Of a stretch of DNA of 51,116 bases, positions 7,883-17,330 are shown in pieces (position 1 is the first letter of the stretch; each line of letters opens with the position of its first letter). The translations under genes were made by a program, and so were the position numbers. Under the pieces are notes generated by a model. The model was not told where the DNA came from. It searched no databases and worked only from the letters and a program-made list of their open reading frames with translations. The stretch comes from CAYNTC01 sp964432925 (GTDB lineage: Bacteria; Planctomycetota; Phycisphaerae; Sedimentisphaerales; Anaerobacaceae). Location: positions 1 to 51,116 of the forward strand of contig CAYSPM010000003.1 in the NCBI GenBank assembly GCA_964432925.1, given 5' to 3'.

Positions 7883-9090
7883 ATGGAGCGAACCGCATAC
7901 AGAATAATCGATGCCAATTTCAACCGCGCCCGTGAAGCACTTCGCGTGATAGAAGAGTATTGCCGGTTTGTCCTGAATTCAGCCCCACTGACGAGTCGAG
8001 CCAAGCAGCTTCGTCACGAACTCTGCGCAGCGATAAGCGATCTTGATTCCGGTAGGCTCATCTCAAGTAGAGATGCACTCGGCGATGTCGGCGCCGGTAG
8101 AACGATCGAGCAACAGTTTGAACGCGCCGATTTAACCGATGTTTTCGCCGCCGCCTGCAAACGGTTGACAGAAGCGTTAAGGGCGATTACAGAGACCGTT
8201 AAAGTAAAGAATCGGCCCTTAGCGCAGAAGATCGAAGAGCTGCGATTTATAGCTTATACGCTTGAGAAAGATATTATTCTTTTTAGTCGACCGGCTGAGA
8301 AATTCAGGCGTGTCGGGCTGTACGTTATCATCAGCAGTAATTTGCCCGCCGAGGTCATGTCCCTGACCAACAAGTGCATCGCAGGCGGTGCTGACTGCAT
8401 TCAATTACGAGCGAAGAATATTAGTGACGACACGCACGAGGCTATGGNNNNNNNNNNNNNNNNNNNNNNNNNNNNNNNNNNNNNNNNNNNNNNNNNNNNN
8501 NNNNNNNNNNNNNNNNNNNNNNNNNNNNNNNNNNNNNNNNNNNNNNNGACTGCATTCAATTACGAGCGAAGAATATTAGTGACGACACGCACGAGGCTAT
8601 GGCTACCGAATTTGTGCGGATATGTGCAGATGCTAATACGCTCAGCATTATAAACGACCGCGTCGATATAGCGGTTGTTGCCGGGGCGGATGGAGTTCAT
8701 CTTGGTCAGAATGACTTGTCGGTTGAGCAAGCTCGCATGTTGCAATCGGCCCCACTGATTATTGGAAAGAGCACGCATTGTCTTGAAGAACTTGCCGGCT
8801 CGTGTCGACAGCTACCTACGTATGTTAGTCTTGGACCCGTTTTTGCCACGCCGACGAAGCCTATGCTCGATGCGGTCGGACTCAATTACGTCAAGCAGGC
8901 ATTAGCGAAACTTGCAGATACGGGAATCTACGGCGTTGCCATCGGCGGCATAACTGCCGATAATGTCGAACGGGTTCTAAGCACTGGTGTGCGGACAATA
9001 GCGGTCTGTTCTGCAATAACCAAAGTCGCTTATCCTGTCGCAGCTTGTCGTGCTCTAAAAGAGAAGATAACCGCCTATAAGAGAAGCTGA
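7883..9090 (+). CDS. thiE: Bifunctional ThiD2-ThiE, interrupted by an artificial gap
   Basis: The N-terminal ~130 residues (RIIDANFNRAREALRVIEEY) match the ThiD2 domain, a hydroxymethylpyrimidine-phosphate kinase. The C-terminal part is thiamine-phosphate synthase ThiE: IQLRAKN, INDRVDIAVVAGADGVHLGQ, LGPVFATPTK and GVAIGGIT. Together they convert HMP-P and thiazole phosphate to thiamine phosphate in the cytosol. The N gap at 8448-8547 is flanked by an identical 55-base sequence on both sides. Joining the copies gives 1053 bases, exactly 351 codons, and an intact 350-residue protein. AGGA sits five bases upstream of the start. No TPP riboswitch is visible in the 110 bases upstream. Confidence 0.92.
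8448..8547. other. Assembly gap (100 N), spurious
   Basis: The 55 bases before the gap (8393-8447) are repeated exactly after it (8548-8602). This is the signature of two contigs overlapping by one assembly k-mer. The real gap length is negative, and no sequence is missing. Confidence 0.95.
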
Positions 9091-9101
9091 TACTTCCAGT
9101 G

Positions 9102-9154
9102 CGCAACAAGGGGTAATAATGGTAGTTTCAAAACAACTTTACCCTGATGTTGCG
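9102..9154. other. Long hairpin downstream of thiD2-thiE
   Basis: CGCAACA (9102-9108) pairs with TGTTGCG (9148-9154), and GGGTAA pairs with TTACCC inside it, leaving an apical loop of about 20 bases. There is no T tract on either strand, so its role as a terminator is uncertain. Confidence 0.45.
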
Positions 9155-9348
9155 ATGGGATTGCTAAAGGAAGAGGGCACGAAGATAGTGGGGCATTATT
9201 AAATGACGATATCCTTGAAGAAGGGGGAGGTATTTTGATATAATTACTTTTTATTGCCTCTTTCGATTGAAGTGATTGAGAGCGGCTGAAATTTTTGCAG
9301 AAAGCATGTACTTCAAACCAAATATTATATTTACAAGATTGGACTGAA

Positions 9349-11118
9349 ATGAATCGTATGAGACTTTTTTCCCTCGTTCTGTTGGCGACATTTGCCGTTG
9401 TGAAAACACCCCAGATTTGCTGCGGCGATACCCGCGGCGGGACGTTTGTGGCTGCAGAACCGCTCCACGAAGCTGCCACCGCTGGCGATAACGAACTGGT
9501 CCGCTCGCTGCTTTCTAAAGGGGCTGACGTTGACACTAAGGACAAACACGACAGAACACCACTTCACTGGGCTGCGGCTGCAGGTCAGAAAGATACGGTT
9601 GAATTGCTTCTGACCGAGGGTGCCGACGTGAATGCTCAAGACAAGAATGGCGAAACTGCGGTGTATATTGCTGCCAAGTACGGCAATAGGGATGTAGTGA
9701 ATCTTCTTATTGCAGGAGGTGCTGACGTTTCAGGTTTTCACTTGGCTGCTTACTTAGGAGATATATCCACAGTTAAAAGTCTAATCAAGGAAGGTATGAA
9801 AGTTGATGAGACAGACACAAAAGGCCAAACACCTCTTTACTTTGCCTGCAATGAAACAATAGCAGAATTTCTTATCGCAAAGGGCGCCGAGGTAAACACG
9901 AAGGATAAAACCGGCCAGACACCCCTGCATAGCGCAGCCGACAAAGGACAGATAGACGTGGCAAAGGTACTTCTGGTAAAAGGCGCCGATGTCAACGCAA
10001 AAGATAATCGTAACACTACTGCACTGCACTTAGCGGCTGCTAATGGCCACACAGAATTGGTGAAGGTACTTGTAACCGAAGGTGCTGATATCAACGCAAA
10101 GGATGAGTATGGGAGCTCACCCCTACAGAGAGCAGCGGCAAAAGGGCAAAAAGACGTAGTTGAGCTACTCATAGCTAAGGGGGCCGATATCCACGCAACG
10201 GACGAATACAATCGCACCGCCCTGCACTTGGCGGCCAGCGAGGGCCATGCGGACACTGCGAAACTGCTCCTTGCAAAAGGAGCTAACATTAATGCGAGGG
10301 ATCTCTTTGGCTATACACCACTGCTTACGGCGCTGAACTACGATCAGAAGGATTTGGCAGCACTGTTTCTTACCAAACAAGCCGATGCAAACATAAAAGC
10401 TTACGACGACTTGACTGCACTACACCTGGCTGCTGAAAAAGGTTACCTGGACCTGGCCGAAACCCTCATTGCCGATGGCGCCGACGTTAACGCGGAGAAC
10501 AGCTATTGGGATACGCCTTTGCATCAAGCAGCCAGAAACGGCCACACGGATGTCGTCAGGTTGCTCATCGACCATGGCGCCGAGATCAATGCAAGAAATA
10601 AACCCGGTTTAACACCATTGCACTTTGCCGCTGCTGCAGGTCATACTTTTGTCGCAGAATTTCTCATTGAAAGGGGCGCTGATGTCAATGCAAAGGACAA
10701 CGCGGAGTCAACACCCCTGCACCGCAGCGCCCAGCATGGTCAGACTGATGTATCAGCACTTCTGCTGGCAAACGGTGCTATAGTTAACGCAATAGACGCC
10801 TCGAACCAGACACCTTTGCACCGCGCTGCCGCTTTCGGCCACGTTTCAGTTGTCTCACTGCTTATCGACAACGGCGCCAATGTCAATGCAAAAGCTGGCC
10901 GCGCTGCCTGGACACCGCTGCATTTAGCAGTTACCCAAAATCAAATAGTCGTAGTCGAATTTCTTATATCGGCAGGCGCCGACGTCAAAGCTAAAGACTC
11001 GCTGGGCCGAACCGCTTTGCTTCGAGCGCAAGAAAAAGGATATCAGAAAATCATCGAGCTTCTTAAAAAGCATCAAGCTCAAGAGCAACCATCTTCAGAC
11101 GAAAGCAACGAAAAATAA
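9349..11118 (+). CDS. Exported ankyrin-repeat protein, 17 repeats
   Basis: About 589 residues from the ATG at 9349. The start yields a signal peptide (MNRMRLFSLVLLATFAVV..) with cleavage near residue 28; the upstream start at 9295 would bury it. The rest is a solenoid of 17 ankyrin repeats recognisable by TPLHxAAxxG and a closing GADVNAKD. Repeats 4 and 5 are shortened (FHLAAYLGD, PLYFACN-ETIAEF), which would kink the solenoid. There is no other domain, and the tail is Gln/Ser/Glu-rich. Ankyrin solenoids bind proteins. Export implies a periplasmic or external partner, which is unknown. It stands alone between thiE and a Tat-exported protein on the same strand. Confidence 0.92.
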   Translation: MNRMRLFSLVLLATFAVVKTPQICCGDTRGGTFVAAEPLHEAATAGDNELVRSLLSKGADVDTKDKHDRTPLHWAAAAGQKDTVELLLTEGADVNAQDKNGETAVYIAAKYGNRDVVNLLIAGGADVSGFHLAAYLGDISTVKSLIKEGMKVDETDTKGQTPLYFACNETIAEFLIAKGAEVNTKDKTGQTPLHSAADKGQIDVAKVLLVKGADVNAKDNRNTTALHLAAANGHTELVKVLVTEGADINAKDEYGSSPLQRAAAKGQKDVVELLIAKGADIHATDEYNRTALHLAASEGHADTAKLLLAKGANINARDLFGYTPLLTALNYDQKDLAALFLTKQADANIKAYDDLTALHLAAEKGYLDLAETLIADGADVNAENSYWDTPLHQAARNGHTDVVRLLIDHGAEINARNKPGLTPLHFAAAAGHTFVAEFLIERGADVNAKDNAESTPLHRSAQHGQTDVSALLLANGAIVNAIDASNQTPLHRAAAFGHVSVVSLLIDNGANVNAKAGRAAWTPLHLAVTQNQIVVVEFLISAGADVKAKDSLGRTALLRAQEKGYQKIIELLKKHQAQEQPSSDESNEK

Positions 11119-11318
11119 GTAATGGGATACAACCAGCGTGCTATGCCAAGTGTACGCTTACTTAGGAAGTTAAAAGAACGTACAAACCACCCATGAGCGT
11201 TAATGTGGGTGTGTAGTTTTACAACCTTTACCGGCAGATAAAAGGTGGATATGTGCTGCTCATAAAGGAGCTTTGATGCTCCGAATCACAACAGAACATC
11301 TTAAAAGGAGAGGCTATT

Positions 11319-12230
11319 ATGGAACGAAGAGAATTTCTTAAAGTTGGGGCAGGTATGGTAGGCGGCCTCTGCCTGTGCGGCCGTACATTACGTGCGGCGG
11401 AGTCCACAAGTTCAAAGATGCCTTTCAAGATTTCTTTAGCTCAATGGTCTTTGCACAAACGTCTTTTCGGTACAGCTAACCCGAGGTTAGAAAACATCGA
11501 CTTCACAAAAACCGCTCGAAGCTTTGGCATAGACGCTGTGGAATACGTCAACGTATTCTTCAAGGACAAAGCCAGAGATAAAGAATACCTTACGCAGATG
11601 AAGAAACGCGCGGACGAGAATGGTGTCAGATCACTTTTGATAATGTGTGACGGCGAAGGAGATCTTGGCGACCCCGATCCGACACAGCGAAATAACTCCG
11701 TCGAAAGACATTACAAGTGGGTCGAGGCTGCTAATTTCCTTGGTTGTCACTCAATCCGCGTCAACGCTCACTCCAAAGGTACACCTGAGCAGCAGATGGA
11801 GCTAACCGCTGATGGATTGCGACGTCTGGCCGAGTATGCTGATGATTATGGCATAAATGTTATTGTTGAGAACCATGGGGGTCTCTCGTCCGATGCTACG
11901 TGGCTGACAGGTATGATCAAAAAGGTGGGCCTGGCCAACTGTGGGACACTGCCGGACTTCGGCAACTTTCCAGACGATGTCGACAGATATGAATCCGTAA
12001 AGATGCTGATGCCTTACGCAAAGGCCGTAAGTGCCAAAAGCTATGACTTTGACCGGCAAGGCAATGAAACTAAGATCGATTATTATCGCATGATGGAAAT
12101 CGTACTTGAGGCTGGTTACCACGGCTATGTAGGTATCGAGTATGAAGGCTCCAGACTGCCCGAAGAACAAGGCATCTTAGCCACTAAACGTCTTCTTGAA
12201 AAGATCCAGCAGAAATACATCAAGACCTAA
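11319..12230 (+). CDS. Tat-exported sugar phosphate isomerase/epimerase-like TIM barrel protein
   Basis: 303 residues; AAAAGGAG lies upstream of the ATG. The N terminus, MERREFLKVGAGMVGGLCLC, has a twin-arginine motif and hydrophobic stretch typical of planctomycetal exported enzymes. The body is an AP-endonuclease-2-type xylose isomerase-like barrel, with QWSLHKRLF, the VENHGG metal-site strand, LPDFGNFP and GYVGIEYEG. The Glu/Asp/His residues expected for a divalent metal site are present. Such proteins may isomerise or oxidise sugars. No substrate can be deduced. The next gene, DUF503, starts 35 bases later, so they may be cotranscribed. Confidence 0.85.
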   Translation: MERREFLKVGAGMVGGLCLCGRTLRAAESTSSKMPFKISLAQWSLHKRLFGTANPRLENIDFTKTARSFGIDAVEYVNVFFKDKARDKEYLTQMKKRADENGVRSLLIMCDGEGDLGDPDPTQRNNSVERHYKWVEAANFLGCHSIRVNAHSKGTPEQQMELTADGLRRLAEYADDYGINVIVENHGGLSSDATWLTGMIKKVGLANCGTLPDFGNFPDDVDRYESVKMLMPYAKAVSAKSYDFDRQGNETKIDYYRMMEIVLEAGYHGYVGIEYEGSRLPEEQGILATKRLLEKIQQKYIKT

Positions 12231-12265
12231 CTGGACCTTGGTCGTTTGATATATAGGTACCAAAG

Positions 12266-12550
12266 ATGCTTGTCGGGATAATAAAAGCTCATCTATGTAT
12301 GCAAGGAGTCACTTCCCTGAAGCAAAAGAGGAGCATTGTAAAAAGTCTTATCGGCCGACTCAAAAGTAGATTCAACACGTCTATCGCGGAAGTGGACCAT
12401 CAGGATAATAAGACAAGCGCCCTAATCGCTATCGCGATAGTCTCAAACGAAGCTGACTTCATAAATCAGCAATTTGACTCCATTATAAAATTCATGCGTA
12501 ACGATGGCAGGTTTTACCTTGGCCAGGTCCAGCGTGAGATATTTTCCTGA
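12266..12550 (+). CDS. DUF503 family protein (YlxP-like)
   Basis: 94 residues. MLVGIIKAHLCMQGVTSLKQ, KQKRSIVKSLIGRLKSRFN and the middle AEVDHQD segment are the standard DUF503 signature. The family is a small ferredoxin-like alpha/beta protein usually encoded beside rbfA and infB. Here it is away from them, behind the TIM-barrel gene. Function is unknown; a link to ribosome maturation is only by gene neighbourhood in other bacteria. Length is normal. Confidence 0.9.
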   Translation: MLVGIIKAHLCMQGVTSLKQKRSIVKSLIGRLKSRFNTSIAEVDHQDNKTSALIAIAIVSNEADFINQQFDSIIKFMRNDGRFYLGQVQREIFS

Positions 12551-12614
12551 TTTGGCTTCGGAGGCTATCGTCCTGCCCAAATAGCCTTTCACGTTGCAGG
12601 TTTGGTCTGACCCT

Positions 12615-13667
12615 TCAAAGGATCTTGTCAACAATTAACCGTGCGCTGAGGAATACGTCGATACCCATCGCCCCGCAGAGAACGATCCATCGCAGCCAAT
12701 GGACTCGCAGTTTCGCATGCACAATGAAGAAAATAATCACAGTTGCAATCACACCAGGCACGTACATTTTAGCGCTTTCCACAAGCAGCCTTGCACAATT
12801 TGCTCCCAATCCTAAAAAAGCCTGAAAGTACTTCGTTGCAAGTAGCAGAGTCACGATAGCAAATGCGCCCAAAACCATAGTAGTTAAGATTATCCATATT
12901 CTGTCAGCATAGCCGGCGTAGATAAGGCCCTGCATCCCCACACCAATGGATACAGAACCGACGAGTAATGGAATGCAAAGCCAGATGATTGGGCTAACCG
13001 TCGAAATGAAGTTGCCATAAGCCAACACTATACCGAGCACAGCAATAGCCATGACGCCGAATCGCCTGCCCGCTACTAACATAGCCAAACCGGTGACAAG
13101 CGCAGCTATTGGAACATGGTAAAAGCTAATTAGTACCGAGCTTCGCTCAGCGAGAACCAACGGCGCCACCAAGCTCGCTAGATCAGTTAGATGCACCCTC
13201 GTCTGTACAGGAACAGCGAAGAATCGATACTTGGCGGATATCCAGAAGAACAGCATTATCACGACAAAAGGCAGAGCTGTAAGCAGTGCGCTTAGCCAGC
13301 GAACTCTGGTTTTCCCGATGTACGCAGCCGGCCAGAACGACCATGGAATAATCGCAACCAGAGAACCGGCTGCCGGATGAAATCGCCCCAGGCAGAGCAT
13401 AAAAGGTCCGAATCCATATAATGCTCCTGTAAAAAACGAGCCGCCAAATCCTGCCACCCACCGCCGACTAAGAATGTAACTTCCCAATGCAGCTACACAG
13501 ACATTTACAGGCAAAAGACATTGTACCACAGTAAAATTCCTGAAATACGGCTGATATAAATAGACCGCAAAAAGCACATAGATCAGTGCCGCTATTGCGA
13601 ACCTGACTAGGCGTACACTTCCTACTGGTCGAGATGTGCTCGTTGTTCGGCTAAACGGCCTTCTCAT
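12615..13667 (-). CDS. Multi-pass inner-membrane protein of unknown function
   Basis: About 350 residues with some nine to ten hydrophobic helices and a basic, Ser/Thr-rich N terminus (MRRPFSRTTSTSRP). No recognised catalytic motif. Gly- and aromatic-rich segments (GALYGFGPFMLCLGRFHPAAG; IIPWSFWPA) are reminiscent of membrane-bound glycosyltransferases, but the acidic loop-1 motif of GT-C enzymes is not evident. An alternative TTG start at 13706 would add 13 residues. It lies 85 bp beyond the purM stop on the same strand and may be read from the purF-purM transcript. Confidence 0.7.
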   Translation of the reverse strand: MRRPFSRTTSTSRPVGSVRLVRFAIAALIYVLFAVYLYQPYFRNFTVVQCLLPVNVCVAALGSYILSRRWVAGFGGSFFTGALYGFGPFMLCLGRFHPAAGSLVAIIPWSFWPAAYIGKTRVRWLSALLTALPFVVIMLFFWISAKYRFFAVPVQTRVHLTDLASLVAPLVLAERSSVLISFYHVPIAALVTGLAMLVAGRRFGVMAIAVLGIVLAYGNFISTVSPIIWLCIPLLVGSVSIGVGMQGLIYAGYADRIWIILTTMVLGAFAIVTLLLATKYFQAFLGLGANCARLLVESAKMYVPGVIATVIIFFIVHAKLRVHWLRWIVLCGAMGIDVFLSARLIVDKIL

Positions 13668-13718
13668 TCCTTTACGGTGTTTGCGTAGTCCTGATAAGGC
13701 TAACAATAAACGTCATTA

Positions 13719-13753
13719 GGTCATGGTTCATGGAGAATCAATGAACGATGAAC
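13719..13753. repeat. Heptamer repeat with inverted halves
   Basis: Five 7-bp units: GGTCATG, GTTCATG, GAGAATC, AATGAAC, GATGAAC. The outer units are inverted relative to each other, so the array can fold as a hairpin. It ends at the purM stop codon. Confidence 0.7.
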
Positions 13754-14820
13754 TATTTAAGCACAACCTTGCCGGTACCTGTTGTAATCCTGCCAATCCT
13801 ATGAACTTGTTCACCGAATCGAGAGAGTTTTCTTTGTATTGAATTGGCGAAGTCCTCAGCCACTATCAGGACGAACCCGATTCCCATGTTGAAGACCCTG
13901 AACATTTCTGCCTCTTCGACAGGGCCTTTGTTTTGCAGGAATGTGAAAATCTTCGGTACGGGCCAACTGTTTTTCTTTATGGCCGCGTTGCAATCTTTCG
14001 GCAGCACGCGGGGAATATTACCCACAAGTCCTCCACCGGTGATATGCGCCATCGCATGAACGATTTGTTTGACTTTGTACTGGGATAGTAGCTTTACCAC
14101 CGGCCTTACATATATCCTTGTCGGCTCCAGTAGCATATCACCCAACACAGCCCCATCAAGTTCGTCTGGCCTATCGGTCATGCTAAGGCTTAGTCTTTTG
14201 AAGCATATATTGCGGACCAGAGTATAGCCGTTGCTATGTAGGCCACTTGAAGCAAGGCCAAGGATTACATCGCCGGGCCGGATATTCTTGCCTGTAACAA
14301 TCTTCTTACGCTCGACTACACCAACGGCGAAGCCCGCCATATCGAAATCGCCTTTGGCGTATGTGTCGGGCATTTCAGCGGTCTCCCCGCCGATCAACGC
14401 ACAGTCGGCAACTCGGCAACCGGCCGCAATACCTTTTACTAATTCGGTTACGACTTCCGGCTCCAACTTATGAACAGCCAAATAATCCAGGAAAAAAAGC
14501 GGCTCAGCGCCAGTCACAAGCATATCGTTGACATTCATCGCCACCAGATCAATGCCGACAGTGTCGAACTTCCTCATCTTTGCTGCTAACTGGACCTTAC
14601 TGCCCACGCCGTCTGTACAGGCCACAAGAACAGGGTTTTTATAGTTTTTCTTGAAGAGCCTTTCATCGTAATCGAGTCGAAATAGTCCTGCAAATCCAAT
14701 GGGAAGCTGAATAACTCGCGGCCCGAATGTGCTGGCAAGGCTTGAATATATCTGCCGGACCATTTCGTCGCCGGCGTCTATGCTGACCCCTGCCTGTGCG
14801 TAGCTTATGTACTCACTCAT
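13753..14820 (-). CDS. purM: Phosphoribosylformylglycinamidine cyclo-ligase
   Basis: 355 residues, the usual PurM length. It makes aminoimidazole ribotide (AIR) from FGAM and ATP in de novo purine synthesis. Recognisable are the N-terminal YAQAGVSIDAGD, the ATP-binding ACTDGVGSK, the VNDMLVTGAEPLFFLDYLA stretch, GGETAEMPDTY and the C-terminal THITGGG-like AHITGGGLVGNIPRVL. The start overlaps the end of purF by eight bases, indicating an operon with translational coupling. All core motifs are intact. Confidence 0.97.
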   Translation of the reverse strand: MSEYISYAQAGVSIDAGDEMVRQIYSSLASTFGPRVIQLPIGFAGLFRLDYDERLFKKNYKNPVLVACTDGVGSKVQLAAKMRKFDTVGIDLVAMNVNDMLVTGAEPLFFLDYLAVHKLEPEVVTELVKGIAAGCRVADCALIGGETAEMPDTYAKGDFDMAGFAVGVVERKKIVTGKNIRPGDVILGLASSGLHSNGYTLVRNICFKRLSLSMTDRPDELDGAVLGDMLLEPTRIYVRPVVKLLSQYKVKQIVHAMAHITGGGLVGNIPRVLPKDCNAAIKKNSWPVPKIFTFLQNKGPVEEAEMFRVFNMGIGFVLIVAEDFANSIQRKLSRFGEQVHRIGRITTGTGKVVLK

Positions 14821-16138
14821 AGGTTACGACGAAATCATCAAACATGTACATCTGATAGCGCTCCATGGCAAATTTGTTGAGAGTGATATCAACTGGAATT
14901 TTGTATTTGCCGGTCCAGCAGGCAGTACAATAGTGGTCGGCAGGAAGGTTTGCACATGAAAGAAGTCCTTCGAGCGACATGTAACCAACGCTGTCTACCT
15001 CAAGAAAGTCTCTTATTTGTTTCAGGTCGCGGTTGTTTGCGAGCAATTCTTCCTTGGTGGGGAAATCGACGCCATAGTAACAGGGAAATCTTATTGGCGG
15101 GCAGCTAACCCGCATGTGAATTTCTTTTGCGCCGGCCTGTCGCAACGTCCTTATTTTGCCTCTCGTGGTTGTGCCGCGTACAATCGAATCATCNNNNNNN
15201 NNNNNNNNNNNNNNNNNNNNNNNNNNNNNNNNNNNNNNNNNNNNNNNNNNNNNNNNNNNNNNNNNNNNNNNNNNNNNNNNNNNNNNNNNNNNNAATTCAT
15301 GCACATTTTCGCTAAAAATAGTAGAATTCTGCTTGGCAAAATAAATGTGCTCAAAAATACAGTGTGCCGGTATAACATAACCGGGATCAACAAAAAATCT
15401 GCTGCTCAGGCCGTTTTTGTCAAGTTTTACGATTTCACCAGGTTCGACCTCGCGAACAAACTTTGCCCCTATAGCATCAAAAGCGCAGCTTTCACTGGCG
15501 ACAACGTAATGGCCTTTGTCGGTCTGTCCTATGCACAATGGCCTTATTCCGTAAGGGTCACGGGCAGCTTCAATGCAATCAGAGAACAAAAATAAAAGGC
15601 AATAAGCCCCTTGCAAATGGTTCAATACATGAGCGAGTGGATCGGCCTTACTGATATGGGTTGGCTTGGCAAGAAGATGAATGATTATTTCCGTATCGCT
15701 TGTCGATTTGAAGATACTTCCGTATGCCTCATATTCATCTCGTAATACTGTTGCGTTTATCAGATTGCCGTTGTGCGCTACCGCTACCTGACCATGAGAG
15801 TACTCAGCCAGAAGCGGCTGACTGTTGATCGGCTTGGTGGCCCCTGTTGTAGAGTACCGAACGTGCCCGATCGCTATTGGATTGGACAACTTCTCCAGAA
15901 TACCTGAGCCGGCGCGGAAGACCCTCCTGACCGTACCCATGCTCTTGTAGCACTGAATAAACTCGCCATCACTGGAGGCAATGCCCGCTGATTCTTGCCC
16001 CCTGTGCTGGAGACTGTGCAAACCGAAATAAGTCTTTCGAACTGCTTGGGGGTCGCCAAAAATGCCAAACAGACCACAGCTTTCCTTCTTAGCCGACGCT
16101 ACCCGAAATCCATCGGCTTGTGAACCCGTATCAGACAT
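14813..16138 (-). CDS. purF: Amidophosphoribosyltransferase, interrupted by a gap
   Basis: PurF commits PRPP to purine synthesis using glutamine. The start at 16138 is preferred: ATG with GAGG five bases upstream, rather than a GTG nine bases earlier. A 20-residue propeptide precedes the catalytic Cys21 (SCGLFGIFG), which must be exposed by cleavage. The glutaminase domain is complete (GHVRYSTTG, AHNGNL, SDTEII). After FSENVHE comes the 100-N gap, then the PRPP site DDSIVRGTTTRG. Compared with family members about 85-90 residues (roughly 260 bp) are missing, so the true gap is longer than 100 bases. The C terminus retains C residues (CANLPADHYCTACWTGKY) suggesting an iron-sulfur cluster, as in the Bacillus-type enzyme. 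Confidence 0.95.
   Translation of the reverse strand: MSDTGSQADGFRVASAKKESCGLFGIFGDPQAVRKTYFGLHSLQHRGQESAGIASSDGEFIQCYKSMGTVRRVFRAGSGILEKLSNPIAIGHVRYSTTGATKPINSQPLLAEYSHGQVAVAHNGNLINATVLRDEYEAYGSIFKSTSDTEIIIHLLAKPTHISKADPLAHVLNHLQGAYCLLFLFSDCIEAARDPYGIRPLCIGQTDKGHYVVASESCAFDAIGAKFVREVEPGEIVKLDKNGLSSRFFVDPGYVIPAHCIFEHIYFAKQNSTIFSENVHEXXXXXXXXXXXXXXXXXXXXXXXXXXXXXXXXXXDDSIVRGTTTRGKIRTLRQAGAKEIHMRVSCPPIRFPCYYGVDFPTKEELLANNRDLKQIRDFLEVDSVGYMSLEGLLSCANLPADHYCTACWTGKYKIPVDITLNKFAMERYQMYMFDDFVVTYE
15194..15293. other. Assembly gap (100 N) in purF
   Basis: No overlap between the flanks. By protein alignment from memory, about 260 bases of coding sequence are absent, including the conserved VPDSG and IKNRYVGRTFI segments. 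The N count is a placeholder. Confidence 0.85.
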
Positions 16139-16306
16139 AGCCCTCACACTGCTTTGCAGTCGCTGAATAGTTGGCTCTTCCGAACCACGCTGATGTTACC
16201 GGTAAAAACGTAGTTTAGTGATTTGACAAGATCAAGTCAAACAAATGTTTTTGCTGATTTCCGGTAGGTACAGAAGCCTCGTTGAGAATCGTCTGCCAAG
16301 AGACTT

Positions 16307-17032
16307 CTACGATATGGTTATCCTTTGCCCTGGTTTCAAACTTAGACGGGTGTTGGCATCACCGTCTTTTAGACTGATCTCCAAGGTATTATTTGATCCC
16401 TTGATAAGAAATAGCTCGTTCTCGGCCGCCGCTTTGTAATATGGATAGAAGTTCATCTGATATTGTTTCGCTGACGCTCGGACGGTATATGTTTGTTTCG
16501 ATTCGGCGGGCAGATTTGTGATGATATTTCCAAATCTATCGATTCTTGCAACTATTCCCTCTCTTGCGCTTCGATAGAGTTCAAATTTCTTCAGTTGGCT
16601 CACTTCTTTGCCAAGGTCGTCAAATTTGCCTATATTGATTTGCGCCGCAGCTTTTGCAAAGACGTCCCTACCATGAAATGTCTTGCTCGCGTTCAAGGGA
16701 ACAGTCAGCTCTCGAATAGCCATTACTGTTTGCTCTTTAAGTGATTCCCAGAGCAGCCCATTATCCGGCGCAACAAAATAGTAGCTGTCGGTCTTGACTG
16801 CCAGAGCTTTTCTCTCTGTGCCGACGCCAGGATCTACCACACAACAGAAGACCGAACTCTTTGGAAAGTATCTATAATTGTTCTTTAGAACCCAGGCAGC
16901 CTCGATAATACTCTGGGGCCGGATATTGTGGCATAAGTCAACTATTTTTGCGTCTTTATCAACACCATAAACTATTGCTTTCATTACACCCACATATTCA
17001 CTCGGCCCAAAATCTGTCAACAGAACTACCAT
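16307..17032 (-). CDS. SAM hydrolase (adenosine-forming), DUF62 family
   Basis: 241 residues. The protein begins MVVLLTDFGPSEYVGVMKA and has DLCHNI, VVDPGVGT, VAPDNGLL, the HGRDVFA motif and a C-terminal beta-barrel with RIDRFGNIITNLP. These are the hallmarks of S-adenosylmethionine hydroxide adenosyltransferases, relatives of fluorinase and chlorinase that split SAM to adenosine and methionine. The insertion loop of true fluorinases is absent. It lies 168 bp upstream of purF on the same strand. A shared transcript with purine synthesis is possible, since it releases adenosine (inference). Confidence 0.93.
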   Translation of the reverse strand: MVVLLTDFGPSEYVGVMKAIVYGVDKDAKIVDLCHNIRPQSIIEAAWVLKNNYRYFPKSSVFCCVVDPGVGTERKALAVKTDSYYFVAPDNGLLWESLKEQTVMAIRELTVPLNASKTFHGRDVFAKAAAQINIGKFDDLGKEVSQLKKFELYRSAREGIVARIDRFGNIITNLPAESKQTYTVRASAKQYQMNFYPYYKAAAENELFLIKGSNNTLEISLKDGDANTRLSLKPGQRITIS

Positions 17033-17330
17033 ACCGGTCCTCCTGTCGTCTTTTTATTCTTTCCTGTCATTTGAGCAAATTATCATACCAGCGAGCAGTC
17101 ATCTTGGAAATGCCTCTTCTGAGAAGTGCCAATTCTTCAAAACCTGTTAATAGGCGTTCTCATTCCGGCTTTTGTCGGAATCTCCCGAATTTTCCTGAGC
17201 CGATTTTTTGGAATCTTCAGGTCTGGCGTTATACTTTAATATATGTTGAGGGACTGTTTTGTAAATACATATCTTTCGACAACCTGTTTTTCAGCCGATA
17301 AAAAAATTCTATTTTTAATGGGGTTTACGG

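Noticed and set aside
8393..8602. Tandem duplication within thiE
   Set aside because: The duplicate flanks an N run exactly and its removal restores the gene, so it is an assembly overlap.
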